Shown here: positions 24,351 through 36,482 of the stretch, piece after piece
Layout: the number at the start of each line of letters is the position of its first letter
How positions within the stretch are numbered: the stretch's first letter is position 1
DNA from: Paramacrobiotus metropolitanus
Lineage: Eukaryota > Tardigrada > Eutardigrada > Parachela > Macrobiotidae
NCBI RefSeq assembly: GCF_019649055.1
Contig: NW_026570283.1
Span: 310,001-374,000, forward strand
DNA length: 64,000 bases
Direction of reading: 5' to 3'
Notes under the pieces: model-generated
What the model saw: the letters and a program-made list of their open reading frames with translations, nothing else
Databases searched by the model: none
What the model was told of the DNA's origin: nothing
Program-made: the position numbers and the translations under genes

Positions 24351-26484
24351 ATGAATGTTGCCATTTTGGTGTGGTTCTTATCTGGTAGGTGACTGTCCGG
24401 TGCCCACTGCCCTGCGTAGTGTGTAAAATATATGTGTAGTCCGTACTCCGTACTGTAATATAGATGCAGCAGTTGCCAGTAGTGCACCAAAACGTTTTAC
24501 AGGAACGGACCCGATCCGAATACCCACGTAAACGTTTACCTTTTCTAACTTCCTATTTTTCAGCTGAAGAATTGCAGCAGAACTTAAGTACCACTAAGAT
24601 TTTATCGTGCAGTATTTTTTATAACGTGCTCAGCACAGTATACTGAGCCTGTAGCGTGCAGTATTACTACGATAACTGAGTTAAAGCTTTTTAATTCATA
24701 CAGTCCAACCTTGGATATCTTCTGGACAGCCGGCATCATGTCAACAACGATTTCCTTACACCATTTTACCGGATCCTGGCGATATCCAAGTACCACAACA
24801 AGTAAGCCAGCGTTATAGAATATGTAAAGCAACCAAACAATTAAACTATGTTGTCTTCCCAGATAGACGGTGTTTGGTATAAATACCGTCAACTGAACCA
24901 GTTCAGCGGAGCCACGGGAGTGATTAACGATCGTGTCAAATGGACCGTTGTGGCCAGTACAGTGGACACCATCACCAATCGGTCCGCGGTGACACTGTGG
25001 GGCAACTTTGCTCGCTACAATATGCCGGAGAATAAGACTTGTCAGAACCACTTCTGGACGGGCTACTTAACCGACACCGGTCGGCATAACGGCGATGTTG
25101 CCACCACGGAGCTGCATTTCGTTTTGAGTAGGACACAACGCTGACCAGTCTTATTTTTTTCGGATTGAGTACATTTTTAGAGGAGGGCAACGGTCAAATA
25201 CTCTACCACGATTATGACAAGATATTCGTGGAGTACGCCTGTACCGGGCCGAAACCGGATGGGACCTGCAGCATCCCGGTGATTGCGGTGCAGACAAGGG
25301 TCAAACCAACCGACTTATCCCCTGCAGATATGGCGAGCTTCGATGCTGTCCTTAATAAGCTCTTCGCACCGTATTGCATCACGGTGGACAGTATACCAAA
25401 GCAACCCTACACGGATGACCTACCGTACTGTCCATTTATCGACCCGCCTGCATGCTCGGCAGCTAATCTGCGAGGTCTTTCTTTTGTTAAAAACGCAGGT
25501 GAGGTCAAACAGTACATGGGGAGAATATAAGATTGCAGTTCTCAAACGATAATTTTGTAAATGAGAATGCAGACAGCTCTACGCCTTTGAACTACGGCAC
25601 TACGACAAAACTTTTGGGTAATGAATGCCGATGGCCCATCGCCGTTCCAACCGATGACCTTGTACAATCGTACGATCCGACGCAGGTAAAAACGCGCTCG
25701 AATGGCATCCAATTAACAAACGATTTAACATCCAAATCGATAGTATGAAAACGTTTTCCAGTAATGCAAATTCCACGCAGAACTTCCGTTACTCATAAGT
25801 GTTTGATTTTACTGCAGCTCACGGGTCAGTGGTACGCGTGGTACTTCTTGTCCGTGGAAACCGATGTGAACACTCTGCAGTACACTTGGAGCAGTATTGA
25901 CACCGGTTACCTACCCCTGAGCAACATCACAGCGAAGTCCATGTGGATGGAGTACACTTTCCTAAACAGTTCTGGATGCCAACACGGGTACTATGTCGGT
26001 GACATGGGAATTAACGGACAATCCGAGGGGCTTCTGGGTCCAATCTCACAAACCGGCGACCGCGGTAAGGTCTTTTCGCAGCTCACAACTTTAAACGTGA
26101 GGTGACTGGTTGGTCTTTTCAGTTATCCTTAAACTGAACACCATGTATTTTGACGGGACCTACGCCGTGCACTATGGCTGCATTGTTCCCGACCCGGTGA
26201 ACAACCGGTGCCAGCTCCCGTTTATTCTGATTGGCGCTCGTAACAGTCCACTACAGGTCAACGAAGGAAATCTTCGCATTTTTCCGAAGCTTGTTGGTCT
26301 CTTTGCCAAGTACAACTGCTTTGTGGTGCCGACGGTGCCCTACTCAATCCTGCTGGACGGCCCGTCGACGTCCGCCTGCCTGTTTCAAGGAGGCACGGAT
26401 TGTGTCAAACTTCAAATACAGGGTTTGCAAAACACCGCACCTGCCAACAGTACTACGACGCTTCCGCCCGCCAGTTACTCATAA
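24351..26484 (+). CDS. secreted protein with two fused lipocalin domains
   Basis: Seven exons (24351-24384, 24704-24801, 24863-25127, 25181-25498, 25573-25685, 25818-26064, 26123-26484) join in phase to 478 residues plus stop. The first 11 codons plus part of exon 2 give a signal peptide. Domain 1 starts at GVW (about residue 47) and domain 2 at GQW (about 279). Each is encoded by a pair of exons with the same phases (0 before GxW, 1 in mid-barrel), and each has the C-xxxx-DG/NN-x-C strand. The linker exon (25573-25685) has the same CRW...YDPTQ pattern as the region before GxW in domain 1. No second signal peptide exists before domain 2, which supports fusion rather than two genes. A stop at 25528-25530 is reached only if the donor at 25499 is unused, giving a possible short one-domain isoform. 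The C-terminus is Thr/Pro/Ser-rich. Confidence 0.85.
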
Positions 26485-27448
26485 TTTTTTAAAGCTGGGA
26501 TTAATTAATTGAATAATCAAAATCAGAAAAAGTTGTGAATATAATTAAATCAGTGCGCCGGTTACTAGTAATAGAAGGCTGGCCTTCACTGGAATCCGCG
26601 GTGTGAATATTATTTATTTGAGGAGGCTTGTGCTATGTATGTCTAACATCATTATAACTTGTACTCGTATCAAAATAATTTAGTGTAAATAAAAATCACC
26701 GGTGATCTTTAAACTCCTGACTACATACTCGTATCTACAGACAAGCGTAAATTCCGACTAACAAATACCAAATACGAAACAATTTTCACCGAAGAAAAAA
26801 TGCGTGCAGGTACGTTACTTACGGTGCGATATAGATATTCACTTGCTTGAATCGGATCACAGATCTGTACATACCGTAATTATTACGTTCAAAACCATTG
26901 AACGCGAGGCAGTGGCAACGCGTAGCCATAAGTCAAAACTGTCAAATCTTACAAAAATCGGTAATCCTGTTTTCAATATGATTTCCCGATTTCTTCTTCC
27001 CCAAAAAGCATGCTTCACATTCCACGATTCCGTTGTAAGTCTTAATTTTACAAAACTACCCATCCTCGAGAATCACCCTTTCATTGGCCAGCGTACCGTC
27101 ATATCCGATGTTTTCTGCTGTGAGCGTATGAGGAATTCATCCAGCAACTCGGAGTCGGAGGACGAATAGTACGCTCTCACTGGTGATGGTCATGATCATC
27201 CTTTAATCTGCGACCTTTGTTCCTTATTCATTGCAGTTCTACAGCAGTTATTTTTACCCTGATTTTTGGGGTTGCTTTTTAATCTTTAATTAGTTTGTTA
27301 TTAACGGTCTAATAGAGTCTGCGAATGGCATTCCATAGAGAACGCTATGGCTGTAATGTGTACAGTGCAGTTACTACAATTTTGTAATAACTTGTATCGT
27401 AATTATATCATGTAATCGTTTTTCTGTCATCATTGTATCATCAAGTAA
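26485..27448. other. 3' flank of the lipocalin gene; one doubtful frame
   Basis: AATAAA at 26688-26693 probably ends the lipocalin transcript. An open plus-strand frame at 26804-27169 ends in an acidic Ser/Glu tail (SESEDE) but shows no domain or splice context and is left uncalled. Confidence 0.4.
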
Positions 27449-27457
27449 TTTTAATTT

Positions 27458-28310
27458 GGTGACCACTCCGTACACACCCTTTCACTACCTTTTACTTCGT
27501 ACACAACCTTGTGCACTACCTTTCTTTCGGTACGCTACCTTTGACACTACGAATTCACTCGGTGCACTAACAAATTTTATATATGCTTAAAATACTTATG
27601 ATAACTTTTGCACTGTGTCAAGTGTGGAAAGCGAAGACTGTACTGTGATTGTAATAGTGTCGATTCTAACCCTAATTTTGCGATATTTCAAGGCGCGCAG
27701 TTTCAAACATTCAGTCAGGTCAAAGAAGTTTTTGTTGAATATCAGAGACGACCCTTCACCCTGTTCAGTATTGAAAAATTATATACTGGGTATTTGAAAA
27801 AAATATAAATAAATAAAATAAACTGCATTGGTCAAGGAACAATTCACAATACACCAATGGTAATGAAAGGGACAGTTCAGTATTTGAAGGCGATAGCGTC
27901 CATTGAGGAAGACGATGACGATGTCAAAGCCGCACCAAGACACAAAAGATAGGCGGATGCGAGAGAAATCTCAAAAGATATCGAGAACCGTTTGGCTGAC
28001 CTCGAACCACAAAACATTTCCCCGATTTTTGGAGGGAAATAATTTTGTTGACAAAATGCCGAACGATGAAAGGAGCGATGCTGAATCTGGCGAATCACTG
28101 CGAAACAAAACGAATCACACCCGAAAAAATTAAAAAAAATTAAATGTAGATAGTGCACTTGCAGTGCACGCAGATCAAGGTAGTGCCGAATGGTGGTGTA
28201 CGGAGTTAAAGGTAGGGTTCAAAAAGGTTGTGCACGGAATGAAATATATAGCGCAAAAAGGTTGTGCACGGAGTAAAAGGTAGTGAAAGGGCGTGTACGG
28301 AGTGGTCACC
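27458..28310 (+). mobile_element. MULE-type DNA transposon, nonautonomous, intact ends
   Basis: The 853-bp element begins GGTGACCACTCCGTACAC and ends with the inverted copy. The terminal repeats are about 53 bp with three mismatches. They continue inward as degenerate repeats of CACTACCTTTTACT-like units. The flanks carry an identical 9-bp duplication (TTTTAATTT at 27449-27457 and 28311-28319), the length made by Mutator-like elements. Inside, 27608-27808 (plus) encodes CxxC and CxC followed by FSQVKEVFVEY, resembling the N-terminal region of MULE/FAR1 proteins. Downstream remnants (about 27880-28040), such as an acidic EEDDDD stretch, are interrupted by stops. No transposase catalytic core is present, so the element must move in trans if at all. 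Confidence 0.85.
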
Positions 28311-28319
28311 TTTTAATTT

Positions 28320-28973
28320 TTATCGTTAAAGCTCGTATGATACGAAAAGTATGGTTTCTCTTGTCAGCAAAGCGCGATAAAATGGTGCAAACGAAAATTT
28401 ACTGATCCTGATCGTGAGCGCTTTGTTATCTATTAAAATTTAATCGGATCGGGGTTCGTATTGAATTCCACAGCGCTGGAAAACCTTTTTGACAACAATT
28501 CAAAAAAGGTTGTTGACGAAAACAACAAGCGATACTCGCAGTGATATAAAATCGATAGAAAACGTTCCCGTCTTTCCCATCTACGTTGGTGGTGGTCCGG
28601 TCGTTACCGGTCCCACATCTCCCGCTTCGACCTTGTAAAACGGCGCGGTGGCGATAAACTGGGACGGTTGAGTGATATTTGCCGTCTGTACAACACAAAA
28701 AAGCAAGTTCAAGGCTTCAAGCTATGCTCTTGTGATACATGTACGTATAATAGAAACGTATTGAAAAAATGCATACTTTCACTTATGGTTAGATATACAA
28801 AAGTGATACCAGATAAGGAACTCATAAGAAGAAGGAATCGGTCATCCATACAGATCATGTAGAGCAGGTATTCGCTGTGCTACTGTATCCACTCTAGAGT
28901 GGTACTTTAACCCTTAATATACACTTAACTTAGGACCCATTATTTAGAACGTGGTCGCGCACTCGTATACCCA
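28320..28973. other. no gene seen
   Basis: Short frames in both directions (for example 28450-28638, plus) have no domain or splice support. A GC-richer patch at 28560-28660 may be a decayed exon. Confidence 0.4.
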
Positions 28974-29608
28974 TCATTCTATGCGCACTCTTGACCTAAA
29001 CATACAGCTACAGCAGCTTACGTCAAACATTCCGCCGGGATAAAATCCAAAGGTTAGCGTGAATGCAGCGATATGGTCTCCCAAATCCCAGAGATATGCC
29101 GCCCGTATAGCGGTCGCGTTAAACATAGTAATGGTGTAGTTTAGTCTCTGGTTGGGACCGGTGGCAACGGAACCCGGCACGCCCAGATCAAAAGTCAGGT
29201 TAACTTCGTACTGGCTTTGATTGCGCTTGACTGTCTGATGGTAATGGCCATCGGCGGTTTTACCCCAGACGACACGTTCACCCAGGACGACGATATCGCC
29301 TGGGACTCCTGAAGGTCAAAGCAACGAACTACAAGCCCGTGGCACGTGCTATGGAATGCCAATCTGTTTACGCCATTACTGTCGTATTATACTGGTCAAT
29401 TTAGGATTGTAACAACGTACTTACCGATAACGGCTCCGGTAAAATTCAGCATATTCTTATTTAATGCCCATATTTCGTCATATGTCCCCAGGAAAGGGTC
29501 CAGTGACCAGGGAGAAGTTGAATAATCTTGACAAAATACCGACTCGAGAAACAGAACTGAAATAAAGTTCAAAATGGAAACATCAACAGAAATGTTTGTC
29601 TCATTCAT
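28974..29608 (-). CDS. secreted protein, possibly lipocalin-like, two exons
   Basis: Exon 1 (29425-29608) encodes a hydrophobic leader ending near FCQ and then LGTYDEIW, a GxY motif where lipocalins have GxW. Exon 2 (start 29308) continues in phase 1 through VVLGERVVWG, several Asn glycosylation sites (NYT, NAT) and FGFYPGGMFD. The stop at 28974-28976 is reached if the frame is not spliced, but a good donor (GTAAGC) follows FD. The C-terminal CCSC segment may therefore be intron, with a last exon missing. It lies in the same cluster as the lipocalin genes and has the same leader/phase-1 layout. Homology is suggestive only. Confidence 0.6.
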
Positions 29609-31033
29609 GATTTTGAAGGATCTAAAAATTTTGTACTTGATCTTATGTATTACTTGGCTATCTCTTCCCTTAAAGTAATTAAACTCGAGCGAACTCATGT
29701 TAAAGCGAAATTCTGACATTATGAGTATAGCGACCACGGTCACATATTAAATCCACAATCAACCCCATGTATTGTATATCTATATATTATATATACTTGT
29801 ACAAGACTACAAGTACAGACTGAACTGAACGCATTAAATATTGTACTGTAGCCAAACACAGAGGTCAAGGAATCCTACCGGAAATTGTAATGACAATAGC
29901 TGCTTTTCGATAACAATGCATTATGGTCAGGGATGAATTACAGAAGGTTCAGACAATCGGAAAGACAAAAACTGATATATTTTGGCTTTGACTATCGCTA
30001 TTATTGTGAGATTGTTAGGTTGTTGGAAAGTAAATGATATGTAACACTAACTTGTAAGTACAGGTGAGATGTTGCAACAAAGAAAGATGTGAGAGTACTT
30101 CTTGTTAATTCAAGGTGTAATTAGCAGTTCTTTCTGTGCTGGCAATTAAACAATGATTGTGATTAATCTTATGTACAAAATTAATAATATTGCCGGGATA
30201 ACAAACATGTTAACAAATGGTTTCCGGCGGTCAAGCAGACAAGAAAAATCCACTCAGTATGACAGTGTCGTATGGACGCTATCAGAAGTTTTTGTGACAA
30301 GCAAAAGTTATACAATTTGGCGCGGTATTTTTCGAACTTGTAAAATGAGCCAGTGATACGTAGCGATCTTAAATTTATACAAGAAAAACCATAGATCATT
30401 TCTACGTGAGCCGTATACGTAAGAGCGTAGAGTTACTTGTATATAACGGGCCGTACTTCAAGGAAACGAAACTTTGTTCGGTTCGTTCATCTGCACACCG
30501 GTAGACAAATAACCAAAAAGCTCATAAACATTAATTTTATTGATTGCTTCGTACGTAACAAACACGTGTGCGTAACCGCTACAAAATTGTAAACACATTA
30601 TGCAGGAAACCGTAATATCGCTGGGTAGTGGAACCTTCAGCGAACTTCTCATTCACTAAACTGTCAAACTTCTCATTCACTAAACCGAGGAAATTTCGCA
30701 AATGCCAACCCAGCAAATAACTGCGGATACTTGATCCATTAGTTTTGATGAAAACTAACTTTTAAAAAATCGTAATGCTTCTGTGCTGCGCTTTTCGTGT
30801 ATGTGTGCGGTTATTATTCTAAGACTGAATGGTTAATCCAAAACCATTTTCTTCATAAAATAGCATGAGAATTTATTAAATACCATCAACCGAACGAATA
30901 ACACTACCTGAACACTTATAAATTCATTATCATAAAAACTGTCATTCCCGTTCGTTGCGCATACGATGTAAACGGGCTCATATTAAAACCGAACGGAAAA
31001 CATTGGTTTTGAACGTTTGTATACAAATCATCA
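29609..31033. other. no gene seen
   Basis: AT-rich. It contains a short tandem duplication (AACTTCTCATTCACTAAAC, twice, around 30641-30686). A minus-strand AATAAA at 30872-30877 probably serves the eIF3m gene. Confidence 0.5.
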
Positions 31034-34000
31034 TCAAGCCAAATTGCCGTCCGGATTGGTGACGGAGGCCAGCATGCGTTTCATGTGGCGGACCTGCTGC
31101 TGCCAAACGCTGAGACCGTCTCGCAGCTCCACCCATTTTACTTTGGAGAAGGACGGCTCCATGCACGTTGTCACGCGGAAGCGCTGATGGGCGGCGTCCA
31201 TCTTACCCGAGATCAGCCGGGTTTTCAGTGCTGCAACGGAGAAAAGTTTGATCAACACCGATATCAGACGCTGATTTTCAGTATATTTTAAAAATTAAAT
31301 ATTCAGAGTTACAGATTAATACTTTTACATGCAATTTTCTTTTATGAAGTTGTTGTATTCACCTACATTATACAGCGGATTCACGTGTTTGAAAGTCGGA
31401 AACAAAATTTTTAAACACTTTTCGCATCATAAAATTAACCGATCTCTCATGAGCGGACCCATGAAGATCGAATACCAACAATAAACAAGATCATTAAAAC
31501 ACCAGTTTCCTGCATTCGAGATCCAGCTCAGCAAACGAGATACCCACCCAGCCAACTCAATGAAAACCCAAAAAACCCAGATACAAATTATAACAAAATA
31601 ATTACTTCAAAAGCATGGAAAATGTCTGTAACTTATGAGCGCTGAAGGGCATCGAAAATGAGAGAGGGATAGAGATATGAAGAAAAATACCTTCGATGAT
31701 AAAATTCTCCACTTCCTCCACCTTGCGCACCTTATCCGCCTCCGTTTCCCCGGCGTCCAAGTGCAACTGCTTGGCGATTTCGGCATAAACAATCTCCTGC
31801 TGACCGCGGCTCATGTTTAAGAAAGTCAATAAGCGGATTTTCCGTAAGTTGTCATCATGCGATAGACCTGCGAAAATTCCAGTTTTTATTTACAGTAATT
31901 AATTAAATTAACTCAAAAGAGAGATAGATATCAGTGTCAAACTGAACACTCTCATTCAATACGTGCAGCTAGTTAGCCATCGTAACTAATTCCTCATGGA
32001 CTCTGTGGAAATATTCAAATAACTTACCTATTTTCTGCAGTGCATCGGGATTTTTAGTACGGAAATGCATATACTCGCTCACGTTTCCGGCAACAAAAAC
32101 GTTAAGCAGCTGCGAAATCCAAAAATATTGTCAGCCTAAACATGACTTGTATCACAATTACTGCGAAATTTCAAGCATGAACATGCTCCGGAGTCTGGAT
32201 TAAAAATTGGAAACAAAACAAAAGACAGTTTACCCAGCTCTTATGCATGTAAAACAACGACATGAGTCTTCTTACTACATACATAAAATACTGTAATCTA
32301 TAGCCAAAATTACTGGCATTTAAACGTTTTCGGTATTTTTGATAAAATTTCAACTTTCGTTGCTTACATCAAAAATCGGCTGGCCACGCAACCCTTGTAC
32401 TGGTTTCAGATGGGTAAGGTGGTCGAGCGAAACTGCATACGGGTCAGCGATAGCGTCACGCACACACCTGCAGAATTAACATTTAGATTGTTATTGTAAA
32501 ATACGCGTCGATAGAAAAAATTGCAAACGAAGACAAACAGACATGCAATTTCTTGCATTATCGGAATTAAAGATGTCTGAAAATGTTACGTAAGTGTTCA
32601 TGTTTAGGTTTTCTGCACATTACTACGAATAACTGAAGACCTTGGCAAATGATTATGAGTGGCTGAAGTTAAGCTTACAAAAACATTTCGACAAAATATG
32701 CAAATGTAAGCAAAGAAATACTGAACAGCAACTATATGTGGAACATACATGCGGATTGTGGAACATATGTGTGGACAAGTGCATAGTCAAGCGAAGATTG
32801 TTTTTGTGGAACAACCTTAACTTTATTCCACAAAAACAATCTCCGTTTCACTATGCACTTGTTAGCCTGCTACAGTTTTCTAGCGCTAACTTCCGGGGCA
32901 ATACAAAAAGAAACATAATTATAACAACTTCAAACAGTAAACCCAAGTTCTTCTTTAAAAGTCTAAACAAGTAAAAGTTTCTATTGCCAGCATCGGAGAA
33001 GCCACAAAGTTTAAAAAGGTTAAAAAGCGAGGCTCCTATGCCATACTTCCGCACAGTAGTGGCATACGAACTACAATATAATTAACTGTAACATTGTATC
33101 CCAAAATAATACTCACTGAAACGCTTCTTCCTTGGCTTCACCAGCGGTTTCCAGTGTGAAAGTTTTCAACAACTCTACCATAACTCGCGAAGCTTTTGTG
33201 CTGCAAATTAGCAAAAACAGATCTTCGTTAGGACATTCTAGTTTCCGTTTGGCGTCTTATTAGGCTTACTTCTCCTCGGCTTTCAGCAGTGCTGCGTGCA
33301 GTATACGCCACACAGCACGAACACGACTATCATCCAATTTCCAGCTTTTCATCCACTCTTTAACCTACAAAATCCAACCAATGTACCTAATCATGCATTC
33401 ACAACGGGAACCGCAAAAACAAACGACTACTCATGACGCGAACCTTCCTTCAATTTCAACAAACGATAACAAAACCAGCTCACTGGCAATATAAAAGCCC
33501 ACGAATAATAATAATTTACGCGAAAAGACTATGCCAGTTTTCAGCCGGAATTTACAAATGACTAGACGTACAGTAATCTGTGCATTCCGATGTCTCACTT
33601 GCTACACAAATTTACTGCAACACCTGATGCCAACTCGAAAAACTAACTTTGATGGGATCCGTAACCACGCGATGAAGGAGCGAGCAACCGGATGCTAATT
33701 CCAGCATGCGACAATATGGCGTGAAACGCAGATCGGAAGATTCCGGCAATCCGTAAAATAAAGTCGACAAACTGCAAAATACTTTTGAGTCAAGTGCTTA
33801 CAATATCCTTCATGATATTTAAAACTTTACGCAAGTATTACTGCAGGTTGAATAGCAAGTAATAATATAAATAATATAATGCACAAAAGATGCTGGAACA
33901 CAAAAAAAATACCGTATATACAAAAAATACCGTATATACTCCTTACACTCGTAATCGGACGACCGCAAATTTGTTCCCATTTTCTCCACTGATATCGGCG

Positions 34001-34943
34001 AGTTTATTGGCCAACATAGTGGCTAATTTCTCCCTTGTCTCCTCGGGAACTTCAATGAATAATACACACGCCAAAATCCCATTCAATAAAGATTCCACCA
34101 TGTTCTCTGCAATATCCCAGCAAACATCCAAAAATTAAAAATCAAGGAAAAAATAGGCTTTTAAAATGAAAGATAACCAAAGCCGAGAAACTAAATCAAA
34201 CAGAAAAACTATCACATCCACAACGCAAATTACATTAGCGGAAAGCGAATTCTACTAATAATGGGTATTATCCATTGTAGTTGACCAAGTCACAAAACGG
34301 TTTTAATCAATGAACAACCACCTTGAGTTTTTACGAAAATTTAATACGATTGTTTCAGAAGTTACCTTAGTAAAAGATTGGAAAAACCGAGTAAGTTCAG
34401 AAGATTCTACCAATATAGATTACTTGCGTTATAAATATATAACGATTTAAATCATTTTTATAATATCATTAACTTAATGAATGAAATCACATTAAATTTA
34501 AACTGGAGATATGATAACAAAAAATCAACCTTCCAAATCCTAGCGGCTATTGCGAAAGACACGGAACAGCATACCTTGCGCGAGTCTATTGGTGAGACTG
34601 ACATTTTCCACCAGACTGAAGAGAGTGAGGATGAGATCGGACGTGGAGGCCGTCGGCGGACCCTCGTCCGTGTCGCGATCCGCCACGGGTACCACGATGT
34701 CCGCTTTCAGCTCATTTTTGAAATACTTGGCAATATCCGTCAGCTACAGTTAATCAGAGCACCACGTCATTAGATGTCATTATTTGGAAGGGAAAAACAC
34801 AGGTTGCGGGATGAAAACAGCAGAACAGCTGGAAGGAAGCCTGAAGCTGGGTTTTCGTCTCTGACACGTACCTGTTCGTTCAAGGGTTTAGGCATAAACA
34901 GTGGCACGCTGGCTTTGATCTTCATCGTATCCTTCAAGTGCAT
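31034..34943 (-). CDS. eIF3m: eukaryotic translation initiation factor 3 subunit M
   Basis: Ten exons (34872-34943, 34575-34743, 33947-34106, 33648-33771, 33270-33364, 33117-33200, 32368-32467, 32028-32109, 31691-31867, 31034-31230) join in phase to 419 residues plus stop. The eIF3m order is recognisable: N-terminal helical repeats, LSTLFYG, VMVELLKTF, DHLTHLKPV, the PCI segment KIRLLTFLNMS (about residues 215-385) and the C-terminal WVELRDGLSVWQQQV that follows the winged helix. The protein is a non-catalytic subunit of the eIF3 complex in the cytosol, which binds the 40S ribosome during initiation. The human protein has 374 residues. The first in-frame ATG is at 34943 and a second at 34925; the start is undecided. 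It is a single-copy housekeeping gene and serves as a control that this DNA is a normal animal chromosome. Confidence 0.93.
32775..32862. repeat. 37-bp near-perfect hairpin inside an eIF3m intron
   Basis: ACAAGTGCATAGT near 32775 and its complement ending at 32862 are the outer ends of two 37-bp arms with about four mismatches, closed by a loop of about 14 nt. The size and mismatch pattern fit a pre-microRNA hairpin or a small fold-back insertion. It lies in the intron between exons 33117-33200 and 32368-32467. Confidence 0.7.
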
Positions 34944-35424
34944 TTGATCAATTACAAAAAGAAATGATAATTCTCTGTTATAGTCAATTAGGGAAAACGC
35001 TTATTAAAAGTTTCCAAACCAACTAGATCGAACACATCTAAAACTTTAAAACTTCAATTTTATTCACACTTCGTATACTCTGACCGGAATGAGAAAAAAG
35101 AATTAATCGAAATTGTTTTTACACCAGTCTAACCGCGTCGCACTTTCGTAGGCGGCTCGCGGTCAGTTTTTCCTAACCGAGCCGAAAACGCTCCAGCAAT
35201 AACAACCGCAGTCAGTGCCAGTCACCATCAGCCGCAGCTTCTGAGATTCTGTCCCTGTTTAGCGAACTTATATGGGTAACGCCGGCATTCACTTCCTTCC
35301 TTTCAGTTGTTACGAGAAGTATTGCTCACATGGATCCGCTTTGCTCGAGCTAATTATCCGCTCACAATTCGTATGCCAAAACAAAAAGGTGCGTACCCTC
35401 GTGCAGCCCATGTACTACAAAAAA
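34944..35424. other. upstream region of eIF3m
   Basis: No coding sequence is seen. The region should hold the eIF3m promoter and 5' untranslated region, but no core promoter element is clear. Six A's at 35419-35424 are the Pol III terminator of the minus-strand tRNA gene. Confidence 0.45.
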
Positions 35425-35497
35425 TGTCGCTGCCCGGGTTCGAACCGGGGACCTTCTGCGTGTAAAGCAGACGTGATAACCACTACACCACAGCGAC
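35425..35497 (-). tRNA. tRNA-Val (anticodon TAC)
   Basis: This 73-base cloverleaf has a 7-bp acceptor stem (GTCGCTG/CAGCGAC). The D-arm holds the A-box-like GTGTAGTGGTTATCAC. The anticodon stem TCTGC/GCAGA has loop TTTACAC (anticodon TAC, reading GTA), and the T-arm is CCCGG-TTCGAAC-CCGGG with a perfect B box. No intron is present and CCA is not encoded, as expected for a eukaryotic nuclear tRNA. A run of six T's follows directly (35419-35424 on the plus strand as A's). Confidence 0.96.
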
Positions 35498-36303
35498 CAG
35501 TTAAGGTTAGTCAATAACACAAGCGTAGCATTGCGCTTTAAACTACGTATACGTTACTACGCGTAGTAAAGGGCATTAAACTTGAAAAATTAGAGAAGGT
35601 GTGCATATAAAAACGATAGCTTAATGATCTAAGCCCTCAATGTTTTTATTTGCTTCCGACCAGGTAATATAGATATTTTGGAATGGAAAATTAAGTTCTA
35701 GACCGGTGTTCCACAGGAGTCCAACGCGGAACTTACGCATATTTGCTGGAGCAGTGAAGTTCCCGAACAGTCAGCGCGGCAGACTGACACCCTTATCGTG
35801 CGGAAATGTCTTTAATTTGTATTGATTGGTCCATTAATTAACTGGTTTGCCTCCTCTTGATGCATGATCAGAATGAAACTTTGGCGTATACTGTAGTCTG
35901 TAAAGTATAGATCTGTAAGGATCTGTAAGTAAAGTCTGTATAAGTATTGTATTTATACATGTATTGTACTGTGCCTTTATTTATACAGCAGCCAGCAGGG
36001 CGTTTATACAAGTATCAGCGTGTAGGTAGCAAATTAAATGTGACGAAAGGACAATTTTCAAATGCAAATTATTTTTGAGATCGTAAATTAATTAAGGTAC
36101 CCAGTTTTGTATACAGTATAACAACGAAAAACATATAACGACGAAAAACATGTTTATCGCATGTACTTCCACACTCCAGCCCGTACTTTCTAAGCTCCAA
36201 GTACTTTCCAAGCTCCATGAGCGGTGTCCTAACCGCTTTGACGCTATATGCCGATGTAAAAAAATCACCATGACTTCAACATGCGATATGCATGGTACAA
36301 TGT
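35498..36303. other. no gene seen
   Basis: AT-rich sequence with repeated GTCTGTAA/TCTGTAAG words around 35895-35945. No supported coding or RNA gene. Confidence 0.5.
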
Positions 36304-36458
36304 AGGACGAAATGGTCGCATAGCCCCATACCCAGCATTCTGTACGCATGCGGTGCAGTGCAATTGTACGAATCGGATATTTTGAACTCAGTCGTACAGT
36401 GCACCGCGCTGCATTCGTACTGAATGTGGATATGTTGGGTATGCGACCATTTTGTCCT
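36304..36458. mobile_element. fold-back/MITE-like element
   Basis: The first and last ~70 bp are inverted copies: AGGACGAAATGGTCGCAT at 36304 and its complement, with one change, ending at 36458. Similarity continues through GCAGCGCGGTGCACTGTACGA-like sequence to a short centre. No coding capacity and no clear target duplication. Confidence 0.6.
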
Positions 36459-36482
36459 AAGCTGTAGCTGGCGTATTAAGAT

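Noticed and set aside
25533-25748. Separate small gene between the two lipocalin domains
   Set aside because: The frame joins both neighbouring exons in phase and matches the pre-GxW linker of the other domains, so it is an internal exon.
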